Origin: Acidobacteriota bacterium
GTDB lineage: Bacteria; Acidobacteriota; Vicinamibacteria; Vicinamibacterales; Fen-181
Direction of reading: 5' to 3'
Assembly: GCA_003170135.1 (NCBI GenBank)
Contig: PMZR01000030.1
Span: forward strand, 1 to 32,394
Length of the DNA: 32,394 nucleotides
Within the stretch, counting starts at the first letter, position 1; each line of letters begins with the position of its first letter. The notes beneath the pieces are model-generated. The model made no database searches. It was not told the origin of the DNA and saw only the letters and a list, made by a program, of their open reading frames with translations. Position numbers and translations under genes: made by a program. Below are positions 23,739-32,394 of this stretch, one piece after another.

Positions 23739-24158
23739 ATGCACGTGCGCCCCTCGCTGCTCGGCCTCCATCATCTCGCGCTCAACGTGCGCGATCTGTC
23801 GCTCATGAAGCGCTTCTACGTGGAGGTGCTCGGCTTTCGAGTGGAATGGGAGCCGGACGCGGAGAACGTCTACCTGACGTCGGGAAGCGACAACCTCGCG
23901 TTGCACCAGGTGCAGACGCCCGACGCCGGCCGCCACTCGCGAGACGAGGCGAGCGACCAGTCACTCGATCATCTCGGCCTCGTCGTGCCCGCCCGGGCCG
24001 ACGTCGATGCGTGGACGGTGTACCTCGGGGAGCGCGGCGTCACGCTCGAGGGGCCGCCGCGGACGCACCGCGACGGTGCCCGGTCGCTCTACATCAGGGA
24101 TCCCGAAGGCAACCGGGTGCAGATCATCTACCATCCGCCGATCAGCGATCAGAGTTGA
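23739..24158 (+). CDS. VOC-family (glyoxalase/bleomycin resistance/dioxygenase fold) protein
   Basis: A 139-residue single-domain VOC protein with paired beta-alpha-beta-beta-beta modules: GLHHLALNVRDLSLMKRFYVEVLGF, then LDHLGLVVPARADVDAWTVYL, and the C-terminal signature IRDPEGNRVQIIYHP. Metal ligand candidates are His in LHHLAL, His in LDHLGL and Glu/Gln in the last strand. Substrates in this superfamily vary widely and cannot be inferred. It is convergent with the phosphorylase gene, with only six bases between them. Confidence 0.88.
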   Translation: MHVRPSLLGLHHLALNVRDLSLMKRFYVEVLGFRVEWEPDAENVYLTSGSDNLALHQVQTPDAGRHSRDEASDQSLDHLGLVVPARADVDAWTVYLGERGVTLEGPPRTHRDGARSLYIRDPEGNRVQIIYHPPISDQS

Positions 24159-24164
24159 GGGGTC

Positions 24165-26318
<2,154 letters not shown>

Positions 26319-26606
26319 ATTGTCGGACTAGGAAGATCGTCGGCAGGTGGGGCCGACTCGCCCGTCGGGCGATCCGTGACTGGAAGAATGCTGATGATTG
26401 GTCGTTCAGCGATCCTACCCGGCAGTCCGCGCCCTCGTCAATGGCGAGCGCTGCGACACAGGGCGTGAATCTCGGTTGTTGTCGGGCCGATCGTCCGGGC
26501 GCCTGCCGCCCGCGGGGACCTCGGGCGTTGTCGCCGGCGGGGTGCGCGAGCGGGGCCGTTTTCGTCTACACTGAGGCGCCCCGACGGACACTTCTGAGGA
26601 GCATGC
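26319..26606. other. Divergent intergenic region (288 bases)
   Basis: It separates the divergent glgP and asparaginase-like genes and must contain both promoters. Only a -10-like TACACT (26567-26572) upstream of the plus-strand gene stands out, without a clear -35. No repeat or RNA structure is evident. Confidence 0.5.
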
Positions 26607-27725
26607 ATGAGCAGCAGAATCAACCGGCGTGAATTCGTGAAGACCGGCGCCGCCGCTGCCGCCGCCATTGCCGCGGTGCCCGCGACGGTGTTCGGGCAGG
26701 CGCCTGCGGTCGTCACCCGCGCGGCCAGGCCGCTCGTCGTGTCTGCGGCCAACGGCAACCATTACAAGAATGGTGGACCGGTCACCGGCGTCGAGAAGGC
26801 GTTCCAGATGATCTCGCAGGGATCGGACGTGCTCGATGCCCTGGTTGCCGGCGTGAACATCGTCGAACTCGATCCCGACGAGTCGAGCGTCGGCTACGGC
26901 GGACTACCCAACGCGGACGGCGTCGTCCAGCTGGACTCGTGCTGCATGCACGGCCCGAAGAAGCGGGCGGGCGGCGTCGGCGCGCTCGAGGGCGTTCGGA
27001 CGCCGTCGCTCGTCGCCAAAGCCGTCGCCGATCTCACCGACCATCACTTGATCGTCGGCAAGGGCGCGCAGGAGTTCGCGCGCGGGGTGGGGTTCAAGAT
27101 CGAGGACGACCTGAACACCGAGAAGTCGCGCAAGGCCTGGCTCGAGTGGAAACGGCGGACCGATCCCGACCACTACCTGGATCCGGCCAAACGCCAGCAG
27201 GCCGGGCTGCTGGCGACGCTGCAGATGGCGCGCGAGGGACTGATCGAATACGAGCACGTCTTTGGCACGATCAACTGCGACGGCCTCAATGCCAGGGGCG
27301 AGATCTGCGGCGTGACGACGACCAGCGGCCTGGCGTTCAAGATCCCCGGCCGGCTGGGCGACTCGCCGATTCTCGGCGCGGGACTCTACGTGGACAACGA
27401 GGTGGGCGCGGCCGGGTCGACCGGGCGCGGCGAGGCCAATCTGTACGGCCTCTGCTCGTTCATGATCGTCGAGAACATGCGGCGCGGCATGCATCCGAAG
27501 GATGCCGGCATGGACATCCTGCAGCGCATCAGGAAGAACACGATCGAGAAGCGCCTGCTGGACGAGGCGGGCAATCCGAACTTCGACATCAACTTCTACG
27601 TGCTGAATGCGAAGGGCGAGTACGCCGGCGTGTCGTTCCGCCCCTCGACCTACGCGATCTGCACCGAGAACGGCCCGCAGACGCTGCCGACCGAGGCGAT
27701 GCTGCCCTTGCGGCCCCGGACGTAA
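26607..27725 (+). CDS. Tat-exported N4-(beta-N-acetylglucosaminyl)-L-asparaginase-like hydrolase
   Basis: A 372-residue Ntn-hydrolase of the isoaspartyl peptidase/glycosylasparaginase family. A twin-arginine signal is present (NRREFVKTGAAAAAAIAAVPA). The catalytic N-terminal Thr of the beta chain is probably T221 in VFG-TINCD, and the substrate-binding GVTTTSGLAFKIPGRLGDSPILGAG matches the family's TSTGG and R-x-GD-SP-I-GAG region. It would autocleave before T221 and cleave asparagine-linked GlcNAc or isoaspartyl bonds in the periplasm. GAGGAG precedes the ATG at 26607. The window also contains a truncated tatA fragment, but a working Tat system must be encoded elsewhere. Confidence 0.87.
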   Translation: MSSRINRREFVKTGAAAAAAIAAVPATVFGQAPAVVTRAARPLVVSAANGNHYKNGGPVTGVEKAFQMISQGSDVLDALVAGVNIVELDPDESSVGYGGLPNADGVVQLDSCCMHGPKKRAGGVGALEGVRTPSLVAKAVADLTDHHLIVGKGAQEFARGVGFKIEDDLNTEKSRKAWLEWKRRTDPDHYLDPAKRQQAGLLATLQMAREGLIEYEHVFGTINCDGLNARGEICGVTTTSGLAFKIPGRLGDSPILGAGLYVDNEVGAAGSTGRGEANLYGLCSFMIVENMRRGMHPKDAGMDILQRIRKNTIEKRLLDEAGNPNFDINFYVLNAKGEYAGVSFRPSTYAICTENGPQTLPTEAMLPLRPRT

Positions 27726-27788
27726 CCGGCGGCGCTTCTGACGGGGCGATCGGGTCGGGAGATCGTCGGAACCTCCCGGCCCGTCGGC

Positions 27789-28943
27789 CTACTTCGCCAT
27801 TCCGTATTTCTTCAGGATCGCCCTCACCTTGTCGATCGGAATCGCCTCGGCGGTCTGGCCGTTGCCGGTGACGCTGGTCGCCTGGAAGAGCGAGTTGTAG
27901 ACGGCCTCTTCGGTCGCTTCGAGCGCCGCCTCGAACAGCGGCGATGCCCCTTCAGGCGGCAGAACGGACTGCGTCCTGGGACTCGTGCTGCCCGCGCGGT
28001 CGCGCAGGCCGGGCGAAGTCGAGAAGGCGATGGCGAACTCGCCGCTCCCGTTGCTGTAGGCGGAACCCGTCCGCGCGAGGCCGTACACCGCCCGCGCGGC
28101 AATCCGCCGCAGGTCGCGCGCGTCCACGGGCGCGTCGGTCGCGACGACGATCATGCAGGAGCCGTCCCCGGCATCGCCACCGCCACCGCTTGTCGTGCGC
28201 GGGGCGTACGAGTATTTGCCGAGTTCCTTGCCGACCGGCGCCCCGGCAATGGTCAGCACGCCGCCGAAGTTCGTCTGCACGAGCACCCCGAGGGTGTACC
28301 CGCCGTAGCGCTGGGGCAGCACGCGCGAGGAGGTGCCGATGCCGCCCTTCCAGCCGAAGCACTGCGTGCCGGTGCCCGCGCCGACACTGCCCTCCGCCAC
28401 CGCGCCGTCGCGCGCCTGCTTGATCGCGCCCACGACGTCGTCGCGGGTGACGTGCAGGCCGCGGATGTCGTTCAGGCCGCCGTCGTTGGTTTCGCCCACC
28501 AGCGCGTTGACCGACCGGACGTTCGCGTTTCCGTCCTGCGCCAGCGTGTAGGCGACAACCCCTTCGATGGCTGCCCCGACGCTGAGCGTGTTCGTAAGCA
28601 CGATCGGCGTTTCGATCGTCCCCAGTTCGGCCACCTGGGTCGAGCCGGCGAGTTTGCCGAACGCGTTCCCGACGAACACGGCGCCGGGCACCTTCTCCTG
28701 GAACACGTTGCCGCCGTGCGGGATGATCGCGGTCACGCCCGTGCGGATGGTGTCGCCCATGACGAGCGTCACGTGGCCGACCCTGACACCCTGCACGTCG
28801 GTGATGGCGTTGAGAGGCCCGGGCGGAAACACGCCCGGCTCCACCCCGAGATCCCGGGCCCGCGGACGCTTCTCCTGCCCGAGCCCAACCATCGTCATCG
28901 TCACCAGGCCCAGCAGGACGACCGCAAGTACTGCTCGTTGCAT
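27789..28943 (-). CDS. S58-family (DmpA/BapA-like) beta-peptidyl aminopeptidase
   Basis: A 384-residue exported P1/S58 peptidase. The N-terminal signal segment is residues 1-22. The enzyme is made as a precursor that self-cleaves before a catalytic Ser; the site is G261-S262 in GDGSCMIVVATDAP, and NALVGETNDGGLNDIRG and NAFGKLAGSTQVAELGTIETPIVLTN are further family hallmarks. Members act on N-terminal D- or beta-amino acids. A Gly-rich stretch (SGGGGDAGDG) precedes the cleavage site. It is convergent with the asparaginase-like gene, and both act on unusual peptide bonds outside the cytoplasm. Confidence 0.88.
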   Translation of the reverse strand: MQRAVLAVVLLGLVTMTMVGLGQEKRPRARDLGVEPGVFPPGPLNAITDVQGVRVGHVTLVMGDTIRTGVTAIIPHGGNVFQEKVPGAVFVGNAFGKLAGSTQVAELGTIETPIVLTNTLSVGAAIEGVVAYTLAQDGNANVRSVNALVGETNDGGLNDIRGLHVTRDDVVGAIKQARDGAVAEGSVGAGTGTQCFGWKGGIGTSSRVLPQRYGGYTLGVLVQTNFGGVLTIAGAPVGKELGKYSYAPRTTSGGGGDAGDGSCMIVVATDAPVDARDLRRIAARAVYGLARTGSAYSNGSGEFAIAFSTSPGLRDRAGSTSPRTQSVLPPEGASPLFEAALEATEEAVYNSLFQATSVTGNGQTAEAIPIDKVRAILKKYGMAK

Positions 28944-28952
28944 GATCTCTCC

Positions 28953-28992
28953 CCGAGGCTCCAGGCTCCGGACTCCAGGCTCCGGACGCGGA
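28953..28992. repeat. Short tandem repeat (CCAGGCTCCGGACT type)
   Basis: CCAGGCTCCGGACT is followed directly by CCAGGCTCCGGACG, with a partial copy before them. It lies in the ~100-base gap between the S58 peptidase and the DUF421 gene. It is another member of the short-word repeat style. Confidence 0.65.
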
Positions 28993-29042
28993 CGCCGAAT
29001 GTGGCTTCCGGCCGAGGCCAGGCTCCCGCGCGCCGTTTCCGC

Positions 29043-29636
29043 CTATGCCGTTCCAGGTCGCTCGCGCCGCAAGGCGCTGATCTCTTCGAGCACACGGTCC
29101 AGTCGTGCCAGCAGCTCCTCGTGACGCGACTCCTCGGGCTTCGGCCGCCGCGCGACGAAGGTGATGCCGCCGCCCGGCTCGAGCACCGCGCGCTCGACCT
29201 CGGCGAGCGACGCGAAGCCCTGCTTGCGCGCGGCCGTTTCGACCTCCGCGATCGTGACCATCTCGTGTTTCAATCGCGCGGGATTCACCTGTCCGTTTTC
29301 CACGAGCAGGTCGGGAGCGCCTTCGAGCAGCTGGTCCAGACGTTCATGGCTGTACAGGAACTTGACGACGACGAAGTTGACGAGCAGAAGCGTCGTCGCG
29401 CCGATGACGCCGCCCGTCACGGTGTTGTCATCGCCGATGATCGCATTCTGGACGGTGTTGGAGATGGTCAGCAGGACGACGAGGTCGAACGCGTTGAGCT
29501 GTGCGAGCTCGCGTTTGCCGGCCAGGCGAAGGCCGACCACGAGGAAGATGTACACGAACACCGCACGCAGCACTTTCTCGAGCACCGGGAGGCCGAGGAC
29601 GAACATATCGGCCCAGGTCTTGCCCTCGAAGGACAT
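29043..29636 (-). CDS. DUF421/YetF-type membrane protein
   Basis: A 197-residue membrane protein with three N-terminal transmembrane segments (about residues 11-34, 45-62 and 68-90; LRAVFVYIFLVVGLRLAGKREL is typical of DUF421). A cytoplasmic domain follows (DLLVENGQVNPARLKHEMVT, then GFASLAEVERAVLEPGGGITFV). The C-terminal ~40 residues form a charged helix (ESRHEELLARLDRVLEEISALRRE). GGAGGAG precedes the ATG at 29636. The function of the family is not established. Confidence 0.88.
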   Translation of the reverse strand: MSFEGKTWADMFVLGLPVLEKVLRAVFVYIFLVVGLRLAGKRELAQLNAFDLVVLLTISNTVQNAIIGDDNTVTGGVIGATTLLLVNFVVVKFLYSHERLDQLLEGAPDLLVENGQVNPARLKHEMVTIAEVETAARKQGFASLAEVERAVLEPGGGITFVARRPKPEESRHEELLARLDRVLEEISALRRERPGTA

Positions 29637-29700
29637 GGCTCCTCCAGACGGCACAATGCCGCCCAGGAGCATATCCTATCGGACCCGGTGGGGGAGGCGA

Positions 29701-29823
29701 TCAGCCGGATTTTGTCGTGTCGTCGTCCTCGTGCAGCGCCTTCTTCAGCCCGTGGATCGACTCGCCGAGCGCCTTGCCGAGATCGGGCACCCGTGTGCCC
29801 AAATGGCATTGATTTATATTCAT
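29701..29823 (-). pseudogene. 5'-truncated tatA/tatE remnant
   Basis: The 40-codon frame starting MNINQCHLGTRVPDLGKALG and ending KKALHEDDDTTKSG carries the amphipathic helix typical of TatA (GT-R-x-PDLGKALGESI-x-G-KKAL). The N-terminal transmembrane helix that must precede it is missing and is replaced by an AT-rich start. TatA cannot work without that helix, so this looks like a gene whose 5' part was lost. A -10-like TATACT precedes the ATG, so a short peptide might still be made. Confidence 0.6.
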
Positions 29824-29836
29824 GGCTTAGTATAAT
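29809..29836 (+). promoter_or_regulatory. Strong sigma-70-like promoter of the Cys-rich mini-protein
   Basis: TTGATT (29809-29814) and a perfect TATAAT (29831-29836) are 16 bases apart, in a distinctly AT-rich patch. The leader to the ATG at 29869 is about 25 bases and contains AGGAGG. It overlaps the start of the minus-strand tatA remnant. Confidence 0.65.
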
Positions 29837-29868
29837 CATGCATTCCCGCGACCACATCAGGAGGGCCC

Positions 29869-30066
29869 ATGAGCGATCGCCTGTCGTCCCGGAACGGAAA
29901 ACGTCACACGCTCTGGGGCACCCTGCGGACCTGTCCGGCCTGCGGCCGCTGCCTCTGCTACGGCTGCCATCCGCAAGGCCCGTGCATCGACGAGCGCGAG
30001 GGCGCCCTGCGAAGGCCGCTCGCGGCTGCGTCGATGGAGCGCGAAGCCCCGGCCGGCAGCGCGTAG
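29869..30066 (+). CDS. Cys-rich mini-protein, possible metal-binding knuckle
   Basis: A 65-residue protein with six cysteines in 18 residues (CPACGRCLCYGCHPQGPC), including CxxC and a following CH; the rest is charged and probably unstructured. It has an excellent ribosome binding site (AGGAGG six bases before ATG) and the best promoter in the window, so expression is likely despite its size. A zinc or other metal-binding role is an inference; no family is recognised. Confidence 0.65.
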   Translation: MSDRLSSRNGKRHTLWGTLRTCPACGRCLCYGCHPQGPCIDEREGALRRPLAAASMEREAPAGSA

Positions 30067-30590
30067 CCCGCAGCGCCCCTGAATGCCTGGTTGGTGGAGT
30101 CGTCTTTTCGCGGGGAATGCCGTCGGCCTGGGGTCCTACGCGGCCCGTCCGAACGTCGAGCCGGCCTGGCCGTCGGGCTGTTTCTCGGTCCCGACGCGCA
30201 GAAGCCGTCCCATGAAGAGGGCGACGGGTATCGCCAGCACGAGCCACGCGCCCAGGACGACGAGCATGGCACCGAGCAGGGGCACGGGAGGCCGCCTCGC
30301 CAGCCCGCCGAGGAACCAGAGCCGGGGTGCGTGGGGGAACTGAACCCGGGCGAAGGGCTTCGGCCCCCGGCTGCCGCCGTCTGGGGCTAATCAGCCGGCG
30401 TGCGCACACCTGAGCTGCAAGGCAAATACCAAACGAGTGGGGTGGAATTGCTGGGCTTTTCGGTCTTGAGACCCGCGATCGCAAGGGCCGCAGACAAAAC
30501 TCAGATCCCAATCCTTCCCGATCGCACGATTCTGCGACGCCCGACACGAACGAGGCCGGACGCCCGGGTTGGCCTGCACCGGCGCGCGTG
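30067..30590. other. 524-base region with at most one tiny open frame
   Basis: Between the mini-protein and the 3' end of the epimerase gene. Apart from the possible small membrane frame on the minus strand (30136-30267), I see no gene, RNA or repeat. Confidence 0.5.
30136..30267 (-). CDS. Possible 43-residue single-span membrane protein
   Basis: The minus-strand frame from ATG 30267 encodes one hydrophobic helix (MLVVLGAWLVLAIPVALFMG) followed by a basic/polar tail (RLLRVGTEKQPDGQAG) and a stop at 30136. The frame is open about 35 codons further upstream (containing PRLWFLGGLARRPPVPLLG), with a possible GTG start. The pattern of a helix with a basic cytoplasmic flank is credible for a small membrane protein, but there is no clear ribosome binding site and no family match. 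Confidence 0.33.
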   Translation of the reverse strand: MLVVLGAWLVLAIPVALFMGRLLRVGTEKQPDGQAGSTFGRAA

Positions 30591-31742
30591 TTACCTCACC
30601 GAGAATCGATAGATCGTGCGGCTCGCGAAGCGCTGCCCGGGCTCGAGGATCGTTGACGGAAAACTTGCGTGGTGGACGCCGTCCGGGAAGTGCTGCGTCT
30701 CGAGGCAGAGCGCTGCGTGCTGACCGTACGGGATCCCGCTTCGGCCGCGGATCGTGCCATCCAGAAAGTTGCCGCTGTAAAACTGCACGCCCGGCTCGGT
30801 GGTGAACACGTCCAGTTCCCGGCCGCTTGCCGGATCCTGCAGGCGCGCGGCGAACGTCAGGCCGGTGTGCGGCCGCAGGACGTAGTTGTGATCGTAACCG
30901 CCGGGCGCCGCCCCCGGGACCTGGGTGATGCGCGCGCCGACGCGGATCGGCGTGGTGAAGTCCATCGGGGTGCCGCCTACCGGCACGACCTGCCCCGTCG
31001 GGATCAGCCCCGCGTCCACCGGCGTGAACTGGTCGGCGGCAATCGTCAGTTCGTGATCGAGGATCGTACCCGCTCCCTCGCCCGCCAGGTTGAAGTACGC
31101 GTGGTTGGTCAGGTTGAGCGGCGTCGTCTTGTCGGTTGTTGCCGAGTAGTCCAGCTTGATCTCGTTCTGGCTGGTCAGCGTGTAGGTCACGCTCACCGAG
31201 AGGTTGCCGGGATACCCTTCCTCGCCGTCGCGGCTCAGATACTCAAACGTCACCGACGGCTCGCCGCCGCTGGGGTGCAGCGCGGCGTGCCAGACGACCT
31301 TGTCGAATCCTCGCAGGCCGCCGTGCAGGTGGTTTGGCCCGTTGTTGGTCGCGAGCGTGTAGGTCCGGCCGTTCAGGTCGAACCGGCCGGCCGCGATCCG
31401 GTTGGCGACGCGGCCGACCGTCGCGCCGAAGTACGGCTCGGTGCCGAGATACCCGTCGAGGCTGTCGAACCCGAGCACGACGCTGGCCATCTTCCCGTCC
31501 CGATCGGGCACCCGCACGTCGGTGAGCGTCGCACCATAGGTGATGACCTTGATCACCATGCCGTGCGCGTTGCGCAGGATGTACTGCTCGATGGGCACGC
31601 CCTCGCGCGTCTTGCCGTAGTCGATCTTTTCCACGCCGGCCTTCTCCTTGTTTCCCGCCGATCCGCAGCCCGTGGCGAGCACCGCGACCGCCGCGACGAG
31701 GGCGAGCGCGCACGCCGGCACGTGAATTCGAATGCGTGTCAT
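30591..31742 (-). CDS. galM: Aldose 1-epimerase (mutarotase), lipoprotein
   Basis: The 383-residue enzyme interconverts alpha and beta anomers of aldoses. An N-terminal lipoprotein signal ends in LATGC-GS (Cys26), so it is anchored to a membrane outside the cytoplasm. Catalytic and binding motifs are complete: GRVANRIAAGRF, NHLHGGLRGFDKVVW, PLNLTNHAYFNL (catalytic His), GYDHNYVL, TTEPGVQFYSGNF and CLETQHFPD with the catalytic Glu. Extracellular mutarotases serve sugar uptake or polysaccharide breakdown. Confidence 0.93.
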   Translation of the reverse strand: MTRIRIHVPACALALVAAVAVLATGCGSAGNKEKAGVEKIDYGKTREGVPIEQYILRNAHGMVIKVITYGATLTDVRVPDRDGKMASVVLGFDSLDGYLGTEPYFGATVGRVANRIAAGRFDLNGRTYTLATNNGPNHLHGGLRGFDKVVWHAALHPSGGEPSVTFEYLSRDGEEGYPGNLSVSVTYTLTSQNEIKLDYSATTDKTTPLNLTNHAYFNLAGEGAGTILDHELTIAADQFTPVDAGLIPTGQVVPVGGTPMDFTTPIRVGARITQVPGAAPGGYDHNYVLRPHTGLTFAARLQDPASGRELDVFTTEPGVQFYSGNFLDGTIRGRSGIPYGQHAALCLETQHFPDGVHHASFPSTILEPGQRFASRTIYRFSVR

Positions 31743-31827
31743 CTGTTCCCCCCCGTCCGCGTGATCGGACGTGCACGCGCCCGGCGTGCCGCGGCGAGTG
31801 CACGACGCCCGTTCGGCCGCGGCGACC

Positions 31828-32355
31828 TCAGGCGGCCGGCAGATCGCGTCCGCAATACCGGCAGACGCGCGCCTCGAGCTTGATGGTCTCCGCGCAGAAC
31901 GGACATTGCCGGCTGGGGCCCGACGCGGGCGCCGCCGCCGGGTCGCGACGGTACTGGTCCGTCTGGTAGCGCTCGATGAGTTCCTTCATCTTGACCGCGT
32001 CCGCCTTGTGGTGGCCATGGCATCGCACCGGGTCGGTGCCCCCGCTGGTTTCGATGATGACATCCGAGAAGACCAGGTGCGTGTCGATGCGGACCGAGGC
32101 GACGTGGGCCATGTGGATCGACTCTTCCTCCCGGCCGATCCACTGTGGCGTGTACTGGACCACCGCGGCGGGTGTGATGGCGACCTGGGTCGGGAACAGG
32201 TGATTGCCGCGCGTCCAGCGGCTGGCGCGGAACACGTCTCCGGTCGTGAAGGGGCGGTTCTTGCGCGCGACGATCCAGGCGAGCAGGCCGCCGACGATGA
32301 CGAGTGCGGCCAGTGCATAGAACGCCCAGACCATCCAGGACGAAGTTGTGGACAC
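31828..32355 (-). CDS. Membrane-anchored protein with C-terminal zinc ribbon
   Basis: A 175-residue protein starting with GTG at 32355 (GGGAGGATCC just upstream). One transmembrane helix lies at residues ~9-30 (FYALAALVIVGGLLAWIV). The middle (~45-130) has the strand pattern of a PH-like/GRAM-like domain (NHLFPTQVAITPAAVVQYTP, MAHVASVRIDTHLVFSDVIIET). The C-terminus is a zinc ribbon CPFCAETIKLEARVCRYCGRDL with CxxC...CxxC. The function is unknown. It lies upstream of the galM lipoprotein gene in the same direction. Confidence 0.8.
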   Translation of the reverse strand: MSTTSSWMVWAFYALAALVIVGGLLAWIVARKNRPFTTGDVFRASRWTRGNHLFPTQVAITPAAVVQYTPQWIGREEESIHMAHVASVRIDTHLVFSDVIIETSGGTDPVRCHGHHKADAVKMKELIERYQTDQYRRDPAAAPASGPSRQCPFCAETIKLEARVCRYCGRDLPAA

Positions 32356-32394
32356 GGATCCTCCCGAGGGGGCTGTGATCGTGATGGGGTGGGG

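Overview
High-GC (roughly two thirds G+C) bacterial chromosome segment. The acidobacterial-type VWFA-related protein at 20336-22465, the general gene content and the many short-word intergenic repeats point to Acidobacteriota, perhaps the Vicinamibacteria; this lineage is an inference. Most of the window is ordinary housekeeping sequence, interrupted by one small integrase element and several accessory genes.

Layout. 1-5856 (minus strand): asnS-rimO, a terminator-like hairpin, then rimP-nusA-infB (infB runs off the left edge), i.e. translation and transcription core genes. 6002-9515 (minus): a sugar isomerase-like TIM barrel, then an AmgK-like sugar kinase, a MurU-like nucleotidyltransferase and a CYTH protein; the kinase/nucleotidyltransferase pair suggests anomeric sugar recycling for the cell wall. 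9613-13532 (minus): an unknown membrane protein, a MidA/NDUFAF7-type methyltransferase and an HtrA/DegP protease. 13695-15945: a small element with an excisionase-like gene and a tyrosine recombinase, bounded by a 13-bp direct repeat. 16051-22465 (plus): an exported M14 carboxypeptidase, archease, RtcB RNA ligase and a VWFA-related protein ending in a strong terminator. 22612-32355: mixed-strand genes, including a secreted small protein, a zinc-ribbon protein, a VOC protein, an alpha-glucan phosphorylase, a Tat-exported asparaginase-like hydrolase, an S58 peptidase, a DUF421 membrane protein, a 5'-truncated tatA remnant, a Cys-rich mini-protein, a lipoprotein aldose 1-epimerase and a zinc-ribbon membrane protein.

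The main discovery candidate is rtcB (18715-20157). The codon for the catalytic, metal-binding cysteine is an in-frame TGA (19003-19005), giving GYDIN-U-GVRLL where the family has GYDIN-C-GVRLL. The frame is open on both sides, every other active-site residue is present, and 21 nt after the TGA there is a stem-loop with a GGUC apical loop like the E. coli fdhF SECIS. I read this as a selenocysteine-containing RtcB RNA ligase translated with its partner archease. The selenocysteine machinery (selA, selB, selC, selD) is not in this window and must exist elsewhere in the genome for this to hold.

The intergenic regions also carry a recurrent class of short-word repeats arranged as long imperfect hairpins (5872-6001, 11722-11830, 11878-11923, 18087-18245 and smaller ones). 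One such patch lies inside a coding sequence.
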